Virus record (IMG/VR): IMGVR_UViG_3300020470_001313
Span: 86,608 to 150,607 of that record
Strand: one strand, 5' to 3'
Length of the DNA stretch: 64,000 bases
Source: a virus
The position numbers and the translations under genes were made by a program. The notes under the pieces are model-generated. The model ran no database searches. It was not told where the DNA came from and saw nothing but the letters and a program-made list of their open reading frames with translations. Positions 23,301 to 35,300 of this stretch are shown piece by piece (the stretch's first letter is position 1; each line of letters opens with the position of its first letter).

Positions 23301-26300
23301 CTACGGATAATATCACCAGATAGGATTAAACCATCTGGAGTAACTTTAGGTTCATCATATGCAAGTTTGTATAGACGAACTGTTTCTCCATCAATTAAAT
23401 CACCTGAGATATTAGAGTAGTTAACAATATGGTTACGAATATCTTCATCAACTGTAAATGTACCAGCAGCATTATTATATTCTAGAATTAGGTTACTTAC
23501 AACCTCAGAATTAGGGAACTTACTGTTAAATTCTGCATTAACATCATTGATATCAGTTAGTTGTAACTGAGTCTGTGAAATATTATCAAGAACAACGTTT
23601 TGGAAGTTAATATTAGTAATTCTGTTGAACACTAATCCTTGGAAAGTAGATCCTTCAGAAATAATAACTTGGTTGTTTGGTTCATTAGTTACTGGGTCTC
23701 TATATGCAGAAATACCAACAACTTCAGCAACAATAGCACTCTGCTGACCTATGATTATATCACCAATGACAATATCAAATAAACCAGCAGTAGACTGATA
23801 AGTACCAGCAGTCTTACTTAATAATACTGTATCTCCAATCTCAATAGTTGTTCCAAAGACATTACTATCAGTTTGGTGACCTACAACAGTAGTTCCATCA
23901 ACACCTCTGTTAGCAGTAACAGTGTTACCAATAATACTTGATACTTCAAATCTCTCAGAATCAATCTGATAAACTCCACCAGCATTAGCAACAATAGTAA
24001 CAGTAGCATCTTGGTTACCACCACCACTAATTGTGACTACATCTCCAAGAGAATATCCTGTGCCACGTTCCTTAATCTTAACAGAAGTTATAACTCCACT
24101 ACCATCTGCTTCAACTTCAACAGTCATTCCAGTACCAGATCCACCAGTTGTTGTTACACCATCAATATTATCAATATATCCAGTACCAGCAGTAGTTAAA
24201 GTTACCTTAGCAAGTGCATATCCAGAAGCAACATCAAATGTGTTACCAGATGCAGAAAGACCAGCAGGAACAGTAGTTAAAACCTGACCATTATCACCTT
24301 CTAGGTTAACTCTTTCAATCTTAGCATTGTCCCCTCTAAGGTTCTCAATGTCTTCTTTAAATTGGAATAGGTTAGTATTTGTAAGTGTAGTAATACTATC
24401 AACATTTGCAGTAAATCCTGTAGCACTAGAAGTGATTGCTTCACCTTCATATGTAAGAGTTGTAGAAGGATCATCAGTCTGGAAAGGTTGACCAGCAGTA
24501 GTCTTATAGTAGAAATCAACACTTGTTAAACCAGTAGCAACAACAATTGCCTCATAATCAGTTACAATACCTCTAATAGTACCACCGATAAGTGGGAAAA
24601 TACCAGAAATAGTACTTAAATTCGCTCTATGGATAGTCTTAAACTCTAATGTAGCATTTGAATACTGAACATTAGCAGGAGGTTGAGGTGGTGATGAGAA
24701 TACAATATTAGATCCCTGAACAGTAAATGCATCTCCAGGAGACTGTACAATACCATTCAAACTAATTAAGAGTTGATTAGCAGATGCAATAACAGGTTCT
24801 GTTACAACATTACCATCTTGGTTAATATTTTGAACAGTTAATGGGAATGAGATCTTCTCACCATCAAATTGATCTGAAATATCATTAATCTTCTGAACAG
24901 TAGAAGTTAGAATCTGCTCGGAAGAAGTCAAATTCTTCTGTCTGAAACGAACCTCAGTGTTATCAAATTCTGTATAAACTGGTTCAACTAAAGTAAAGTT
25001 CTGTAGATTTGGAACAATTGCAGATTCTGCTAAGTTAACTGACTTAGTAAGTTCAAATGCAGTCTCTTTATTCTCAATAGTTGATTTTTCAACTAATCCC
25101 AATTCACCAAATACCTTAAATCCAGCAGGGTGAACGTTAGTAATAAGGATGTCTCTCCAGTCAGATATTGAAACAGGAGCCTTAACACTATAGGAGAAGT
25201 CCTGATAGAAGTAAGAGTCTTGAATCTTCTGAATAATTTCACTAGGTTTACCTACATCATCAACGAATCTACCTGGAGTTGTTGTTATAGCACCAACTTC
25301 CAAAACACCCTTAGCAATACTAAAGTTGTCAATTGTACCAGATGCCTTAGAAATAGTACCAGTAACAATCTGATTCTTACTGAATGTACCAGTATAATCA
25401 ACAATCTTAAGGATTCTAGGTCCAATTTGCCAACCATCATTCTCTGAAACGTATCCAGTTGCAGTTGCAGTTTCTAATGAATCACCTTGATATAGTAATT
25501 CTCCAGCAAGGAAACGACCAGTAACAACGTTTGCAGTAGCAGCACCACCGAATGAATCGGTTAAAACAACCTGTCTACCAGTACCAGCATTAGTATATGA
25601 GATATAATCACCAATTGCAGCATTATCTTTAGTAATTGCTAAACGTAATTGATCATTTTCTAATGAATTAGTAATACCAGAAATAGCATAATATGTTGTA
25701 TTAGCATTCAATCTACCGAAAGATGAGATTGGTAGTTCTGGATCATCTCCACTACCATCATCATTAGCAGTTAATGTTACAGCAGAACCATTTACAATAC
25801 CATGTGGGAACGAGAATTGTAGTAAATTAAGGTCAAGGTTAACAACATAGTTGAAGGATGACTTCAAAGTTACATCAGGTTGAGAGGAGTAACCTGCACC
25901 TGGATCCTTAACTTCAATAGCATCAATACGTCCGTTCTTAATAGATGCCTCAGCAGTTGCACCAGTACCTCCACCACCAGCAATAATAACAGCAGGAGGT
26001 GTAGCATATCCAGAACCTGGGTCAGTAACGGTAATACTATCCAGTATGTTTGTACTAGTTAACTGAACGTTGACTGGGAATGTGATTTCAGGACGTAATG
26101 TATAGTCATGAGTATAATCAAAACCGAAGTTGTTGTTCTTAAGTTTCTTAATCTTACCGATCTTATCTGCTTTAACAAATACAGATGCACCAGATCCATT
26201 AGGAGGAATAACAACATCTAATTCTGCACCAGAACCAGTAAGTCCAGCACCTAAAATACCAGTGATAGACTCAATATCAATAGTTGCAGTAGTATAATTC

Positions 26301-29300
26301 TTACCTGGATCAGTAACGATTACCTCAGAAATCTGTCCTGGAATGTTGTTACCATCCTCATCCTCACCATCAGCAACAGTAATATTAACTTTACCACCTT
26401 CACCGTCACCAGCAATAGGTACTCCAGTGTATTCTCCTACAGCATATTCAGTACCTGGTTCAGTAATTGCAACTCTTTCAATCTTACGATTGGAAACAAT
26501 ATTTGAAATGACTGGTAACTTCTTGTAGAATCCACCACCATTTACTAGACGAATATCTCCAATTGGTCCAACTGCTTTCTCTGAGAATGTTGTATATTTA
26601 ACTAAACTTGCTTGAGCAGTACCTTCTGGTTCTGATGTTAATGGGAATTTAAAGATTGTATCACCAGTAGTAATAGTACCACCACTAGTAGAATAAATTA
26701 CAAAATTACCGTGATATGGAGTAGTTACAACGTCCATATAGGTACTATCATCAACTGGAGATGTATCACCAGTTCTTGATGGGTCAAAGTAATATGATAT
26801 ATTTGTTACATCATTATTAATAGAAATCTGAACATAAGGTTCTGGTTGGTTTCCAACCTGATAACCTGGAGTTCCAACACGAGTAATTGAGTTAAATGAA
26901 TATTCTAACTTAAATAGATTATCCTTAGAGAAGGACATGAAATATCCCTGTAAGGATTCATCACCAAGCATAAACTTATACTTGTGCTGATAGTACATCT
27001 TAAGTACAGGATGCTTGGCATATATGTCTATTAACGAAGCAGCAACAGGTAAACCAACAGCAGTTCCTCTTAATCCAACAATAAATGATCTAGTACTTAA
27101 AACATTAGTAACATTGAATGATCCATTAAATTCATCAAGATCATTACCAGAAATTAACAGATTATCTCCAACTGAATGACGATGTGCTTCAGCAGTAGTG
27201 AAGTAAATCTTATCAGTGTTTGCAGCATCATCAAGAACTATAATCTTCTCAAGATTAGTAATTAGAGTAATCTGAGTTACAGCAGTTAATTGATTAGGTG
27301 AAGCACCAATTGTTAACTCAGTCTTATCTGCATTCCAACTAACAGTATCAGAAGTTGGAGTAATAACACTTCCAACAATATATGGTGATCCAGCAGGTGC
27401 AGTAGCATCAATTCTTACAGTATAATCATTAATGTTATAATCTTTAAATCTAGCAGATAATCCACCAGGAATGTTGAATATGAATGTACCTTGTCCAGCA
27501 GTAGCATCAAAATCTTGGTTAGCAAAGGTTTGTGATGGAATTTCGTTAACTTCAGTTCCAGTAGATACAATTTCTCCAGTATCTTCCCAACCTACCCAAT
27601 CAGTAGCATTACCGTAACTTGCAACATATACACCAGTATCATCAGTCTCTACAATAGTAGCAGTTCCTATAACCTGTCCACCAGCATTCTTTTGTTGTAA
27701 TTGAGATCCAACATTAAAGGTTGCAGGTTGATTGAATGTAAATTTAAGAATGTTATCTGCTTGTATAGCATCAACAGTCTGAATATAGAACTTACCCCAA
27801 GTTTCTGGAGTTGCTTTAACTTTTCTACCACCAATAGCAGGTATAGTCGCAGTTCTAGTAGACCATACATCTGTAGTTGATGATATAGTTAAAGAATCAA
27901 GTACAAGAGTTGAGTTTACATCATTATAATCTAGAACCTGTAAACCTTCGCCAGCAAGTGTTAATGATCCTGAATTAATTACTTGATCAGTAACATTACT
28001 GTAAGTATATGCAGCAGTATTGAATTGCCACTTAGTATTAGTTCCAGTAAAGTCTCCTTGACGAGATGTATCAACATTCTTATCAGTCTTAAGTATTAAA
28101 CCACAATCAACAGCGTAAGTATATTTCTGAAGATAAGTGTTGAAATCAGCAGTTGTAGATGGAACAATAACCTGAATTACACGGTCAGTAATCTTAAATC
28201 CATCAACGTTAAATGATCCAGCAGTGGTAACAGCCACACCTGTTGCAGCACCAGTCCAGTTGGGTGAGTTACCCATGTAAATCTTAGCAGTAGTTGCAAT
28301 ATTACTGTTTCCTGGAAGAGTTCCTGTACCTACCTGAATTCCATTAGCATATAAGGTATAAACATTACCTGCTTTAGTTAATGCAACATGAACATAACCA
28401 ACGTTGTTAATTAAAACATTATCAACACTAGAAATAGCACCAGCAGTTCTTTGAGTAGTAGCAGAAGCAAACATCTCAAGTCTCTTATTACTACGGTTTA
28501 ACATGACCGTAATACCTGGTTCATTACCATGTCCTACACCAAATAGGATATGATGAGTAGATCCAACAGCACCTAATCTAGTATCTTGTTGATCATTAGT
28601 TTCATCAACTGAGTAGAATCCTTCTATTGTCCAGTCACCATTAATATCAAAGGAATCTCCAAATCCCCAAATACCTGTATTATTACCTGGTTCTAATTCT
28701 AGGTGGGTGTCTGACCATGCAGATCCATCCCAAGCATCAATCATTAAACCACCAGTACTACCCTTACCATTTGGAGCACCAGAAGTAATATTAGAACCTT
28801 TATAATAATCTCCAATGAGTTGTCTATTAGTAATGTTACCTGTTGTATCTACAGGTTCAGTTTCACTAGTTTGTTCAAAATTAAAGAGTCCAATGACTTC
28901 ATTACGGAATGCTTGTCCTACAACAACTGGATCACCAGAAGCATCTGAAATGAATGCGTTAATTTCAAATCCAGTGATATTTCTAGTAAACTTAATTACA
29001 TTGGTAGAAATCAGTGTTCCATCATACTTAATCTTACTTACTTCACTTTGTTTACGATATGAATCATATTCAGCAGTAGATTCGTTAACTTCATAGTTAC
29101 ATGCAACATTATACTGTCCAAATACGTCAATATTACCACCAATTGCTTTTAAGTTTCTCCAAGTGGTTCCTCCAGTAGGAGTCCAACGCTTACCCCAAAC
29201 AACATCATCATCAACAGTTACTTTAGTAACAATTATTGAATTTGAGTTAGATCCAGAGTATGCAGTACCAGAAACATAGAAATCTCCAAATTCATCAATA

Positions 29301-32300
29301 TCAAACCTAGGATCCCAAATATTATAACTGGTTGCAGTGAAGTTAGTAACTTTGTGTACAGCAAGTTGGAATTGCTGTGCTTCACAATGTGCAATAGCAA
29401 ATGTCTTTTGAGGACTGTTACTAGTAGGTGCAACTTCTAAAAGTGCATAGAATCTACCATTATCAGGATTATATTTGATATCTGTTACTTTTTCAGAAGA
29501 ATCGGTACTAGCGATCTTTCTCTTTTGTTGAATAATGAGGTTTTCATTAAATACAATCAAGAAAGCATCATAAGGATTAGAAGTGTTAGTATTGGTATAA
29601 CCACCTATACAGAACTTATTCTCACCAACCTTAGTGATTGCAGTTACTATGTCTGCACGAGTAGAACCTGAAATACCAGCAATTTCCTTTTGATATTGAA
29701 TTCCAACATTAGCACCACCTGAAGATTGATTGAACTTCATCAAAACAACATCAGGGTTGTAGTTAATATTAAGTGAATTTGGTTTTGTAGTACCAGTTAC
29801 GTATACATCTTGAGTGTCAGAAGTAATGTCAACATATATTGCAGAAAAATCACAATAAGTATCTTGACCACTTGGTTGTTCTGATCTAGCAGTCTTAGAC
29901 CAAATTAAGTCTCCAGACTGAGAATACTTGGCAGCAAAACCTACTCTGTTGTTAAATTCATCTAATGTATTACCACAAACATAGTAATCTTTAGTACTAT
30001 CATCTGTAAATATAGCATTAGAAACACTATTTTTTAAATTATTTGTATTATTGAGGAAATACTCTGCCTTCTTAAATGACTGAGGATGTGATATTACTAA
30101 TTTTGGAGCACTAGTAAACCCATTACCAGATCTAACAATATTAAATTCTGATACAGTACCATTACCAGTATCAATTATTGGAGTAATAGCAGCATGTTGT
30201 CCTACACCATCAATTTCAACTGAAATAGGAACATCATCATTATATCCAGTACCTACTTGAGTTACATTGATTTTTTCAATACCATCAACTACTTTAACCT
30301 TATAAGTCTCTAATTCACTTGCTGAGTTTGGAGTATAATCAATAAGAACTCTATCAGTAGCAAGAAGATCATGAGGTTCAGCACATTCTACAACACCATG
30401 AGGAACATCATCAATTAACTCATAACTATAAGAACTAACAGATTTACCTTCAATTGTTCTAACAACAGCAGATATACCATATCCTTCAGTATCAGTATTA
30501 TCAAAGACTAAACGGTCATTAACCTGATAACTATCACCTGGATTCTCTACAACAAATGATGAAACCGCAGCATCTTCAAATTTAGTTGTTGTTTCAACTT
30601 CAATATCAACTTTAGAGTCAAATCTAACTTTAGGGAAGTAATCAAAGAGTTCTAACTTGTTTTCTTCAAGTAAAGATCCAACATCTGTAAGTTCTTCAGC
30701 AGTTGTTTCAGTATTAGTGATTTCATAGGTAGCGCGGAAACCGACATACTCAATGTCAGTAATATTTGCACTTTGTGAAGTTCCATTATTATCATAAGTA
30801 AAATCTAAACCAATATATTGATCATAAGTGCCATCAAATGCCTTATGGAAATTTTCATTAGAAATTGCTCTTACTAAAGCAGTATTAACTCCAAGTCCGT
30901 TATGAAGAACTTGTACAGTAATTGCAGAAGTGCTAGGAGCAAATTGAGCATTATTGGTAACAAATGCAGGTACAACATACTGTTGACCTTCTGCCATTGC
31001 AATGGTAGACTGATCGTATGTTAACCTGAATACTCTATCATCTTGACGAGTTGCTAAACGATTTCCGTTTTGTTGGTAATTAGTATCAATTACTTGGTCA
31101 CCATCAGCATCTTCCCAAATTGGGTCAAATGTTAACTCTAAACCATCTTCTGTAGTTAAGAGATCAGCAGTTGCGTTAGGTGTACGTTCAACATCAATGT
31201 CAACATTCTCATATGGGTCTCTATAACGAATAACACCAGTAGGAATATTTTGCTGTACAGCAGTTGCAGCAAGGTTCCATTTATCTACACTGGAGTTAAA
31301 ACTAGGACCAATAATGTATGGGAATACTGGGTTACCATCTTCAGTAGCGTCAATAGTAATGAAATAACCATAAACACCTTCTGGGAACTCAGGAGTTTTA
31401 CCAAAACGACCATTATAACGGTCTAAATCACCAACACCGAAGTTATAAGTATAATCTTCTACAAAAGTACCAGCAGGGAATGTATTAGTAGGTGGAGTTC
31501 CATAATATGAATCTGGAATACCATCATCATCACTATCAGTTAAAATTACAGTTTCTCTACCAAATGCATCAATTGGAGGTAATAATGGACCACCAGTTCT
31601 AACTGGAATTGTATTAGTTACCTCATTATAAACTAATTCTGGTTTAAGACTATAACTAGGTTCTAGACGACGTACATTTGAAGATTGATCAGTAGGATCA
31701 GAATATCCATAAGGACCATAAATTGGGTTACCATCAAACGCCCATCCAAGGATAGGAGAGTGTGTAATATTAGAAGTTGCTTCAGTTAACTTACCATTAG
31801 CATCTTCAATTAAATTATCACCAAGAACGTATCTAAGTCTCTTAGGATTGCTTAAGTGAGCATATTCACCACCATATTGGTTGTTTAAACCAGAGAAAAC
31901 AGATCCTTGAGCATCATCAAGAACAGTAGTAGGAATATACCCACCTCTTGTCTCATTTCCAACTTGTAATGGTTTTTGCTCAGGACCAGCAAGGTTATAG
32001 TTCCAATCTTGAACAGAAGCAGTAAATTTAGCATCTTTACCAACTGAACTTAGAACAATAATTGTAGTTCCTGATTCGTAGTTAATACCACGGTTACTGA
32101 TAGTAATACTTGTAACACGACCAGCATTTTCTCCATCAGTATCAATAATTGCTTTTGCAACAGCACCAAATCCAGTACCATAGATTTCTACAGTAGGAGG
32201 TGTTGTATATCCATTACCAGCGTTAATAACAGCAATTGAGATAATTCGTCCATTATTTACAATTGCTTGTGCCTGGGCACCTTCACCAGAGCTTAGAGTA

Positions 32301-35300
32301 GCAGTTGGAGATGAAGTATACTCAGAACCAGCAGAAGTTATGTTAACAGTCTTAATTGGACCTCTAACAGATGCTTCTGCAAGTGCTCCTGATCCACCAC
32401 CACCTACAATAGTGATTTCTGGCTTAGATGTATATCCAGTACCACCATCGTTGATTAGAACTCTTGAAACTGCCTTATTAACAACAACAGCAGTTGCAGA
32501 TGCTCCAGATCCACCTCCACCAACAATAGAGACTAGAGGAGGTTCTGTATAACCAGATCCAGCAGCACTTAGATCAATTGCAGTAATAGAACCGTTAACA
32601 ACGACATTACCTGTTGCTCCTGTACCGCCACCACCAGAAAGTGTTAAATTTGGAGGTGCAGCAGCATCATATTCAGATCCAGCACTATCAATGCTAATAG
32701 CAGTAACTTTACCAAATATTTTCTTTAAATCTGACTTATAAGACCATACAGAAACACCATTTACCCAGGAACCAGTTGCACCTGGGTTAATTGCATCTTT
32801 TGTTGAAATTGTTTGAGAATTTCTTGGAAAACGAAGTAATTTACGCTGGTTTCCTGGAATAAGTGCCTGACCTTCAAATGGACCTACTTTATAGTTGGGA
32901 ATACCTGATGCAGCAACATAAACGTAGTCATCATTGAAGAATGTGTTCTGAATGTTAGTAGTATAGATGCTAATAACGTTGTTAACAGATTCAACGTCAG
33001 ATTTACCTCTATTAAGGTCAACAGAGATCAAAATGTTACCTTGAGGAATTGTAGAACCAGGTTGTGGTAATTGATACTTAAATACGGTTGCAGATTCCCT
33101 AGATTGAACCAAATAGGTTCCATTGTATACAATTGGGTTTGCACCATAGATGGTTACCTGATCTCCTACCAAAAGTCCATGTGGATTACCACAAGTAACA
33201 GTTGCAGTCTGATTATTCAGTCCACCGTACTCAATACTAGTAACAGAAACTAATTTCTTAACATTATAGTTCCAAGTATCAAGTAATTTGGCATCTTCAG
33301 AAGCACCTAACTTAGAAACTGTTAATTTATCTCCAGGAAGGTAATAACTACCATCATCGGTCAAAGTTGTGTTTTCTGCCTTAACAATACCAACTAATTT
33401 GATAGTAACTTGAGTTTCTTGTCCGTAGTTAACATAAACATAGAAATTAGACGTTACTTCAGTAGCAGAATCCCAATCTTCTACAACACTGTTAACTGAA
33501 CGAGTACATTCAATGAACTGGTTAAGTGATTTCTCTTTATAACGTATTAATTCATTTCCTACAAGGATTTCACCGTTTCTTTCTGGCCAACCAATAGTAG
33601 AGTCAACTGTAATAACACTATCAGTTGTACTAATACCTTCAGCAAGTTTTGTCTTATATGGAATTGTAAATTCACCAGTAATAGTCTCTTCTGACAATAC
33701 AATTTCAAATATTTCTAATTCTGAGGTCTTAATTGAGATAAAGTTCTCAATTAGAGCAGATGCATCCTTAATATTGGGATCTACATTGTCAGAAAACTGT
33801 TGAATTAGACCATCAGAAAGATTTGCAGCACTACCTTCAGTAATTACACAACGAAGGATAGTATCAACCTGCCAAGTAGCAGCAGATGGTTTAACAATCT
33901 GTTCTTTAGGGTAAGATACACTTACATCCTCACCATAAAGAATTTTGAACAAATATGCAATAGATTTTGGAGTTCCTTTCGCAGAATAGAACGTTCTAAT
34001 GTTCTTAATAACAGTATTGATGTTAATCGTATTAAGATCAATCTTAGGAATGTCTGGAAGATACTGTTCTGTAAATTTAGACAACATCTTCTCAATGAAG
34101 ACACCATCTAAACATTTAACGGTACTTGTAAGAACAGGATGAACTGCTGGATAGGTCTTATTCTCAAATATAGCATTTCCGTCTTTGTCATATCCTACAA
34201 GACCAGAAACACCACGAGCACAACCAATAAATTGTGCTTTAGTATAAGCAGAACCTGATTCTATAACTTTAAATCCAGTAACTTCACCAAATCCTACTTC
34301 AGCAGAGGCAGTAGCAGAAGGTGGTCTCTGAATAATGATTGTTGGAGGTTCAGTGATACTATAACCAGTACCAAAGTTGGTAATATTAATATCAGTGATT
34401 TGACCGTTGAATATTGAAGCAACAGCAGTTGCACCAGTACCACCTATAAATTGACCTGAATTATCCTTCCTATTATCTACAATGTAAATTGAAGGAATAT
34501 CAACATAACCAGAACCACCAGAAAGTAGTTCAATATCAACTACACGTCCAGTAGTGTCAACAGTAACATCAAGAATTTGAGCAGCACCTGGGTCAATTAT
34601 AGCGATTCTAGGAGGACTTGTATATCCTCTACCCCTGTTAACAACACTAAACCCACTTACAGCACCATCTGTTATTTCAGCAGTAATTTCTGCCTGTACA
34701 GGATCAGCACCAGTAGGAGGATCAACAAATACAGTAGGAGGAACAGTATAACCTACACCACCCGATAAAACGCTAATAGAAGCAGGATCTACACCATTAT
34801 TAGCATCAAGAGTACAAGAACTTAATTTACCTCCACCTGGATCCTTAAAGACGATTCTAGGAGTAAACGTATAGTTACTACCAGAGTTTGTTAATTCAAT
34901 TGCAGTAACAGCTCCATTCTTAACTGTTGCTTTTGCAAGAGCAGAAACACCACCCGCAGCAGTTGGAACCTGAATATCTACGATAGGTGGTTGTAAATCA
35001 CTATATCCTGCACCACCATCTAGTAGAGTTAAATTCTTAATACCATTTACAAGTGATTCAGCAGATGCACCACCACCAGAAGTAGTTGTAACTACAGTAA
35101 CAGCAGGAGGATTAGTTAACCTATAATCTCTACCACCATTCTTTACTTTAATACCAGAAAGCTTTCCAACATTATCAATTTGGGCAACAGCAGTTGCTCC
35201 AGTACCAAAACTGGTAATAGGTGCCTCAATTGATCCAATATACGCCCTTTCATCAGCAGTAGGGGCAGTTTTAAGTTTTAAAGTCTGTTTAAGTCCATCA

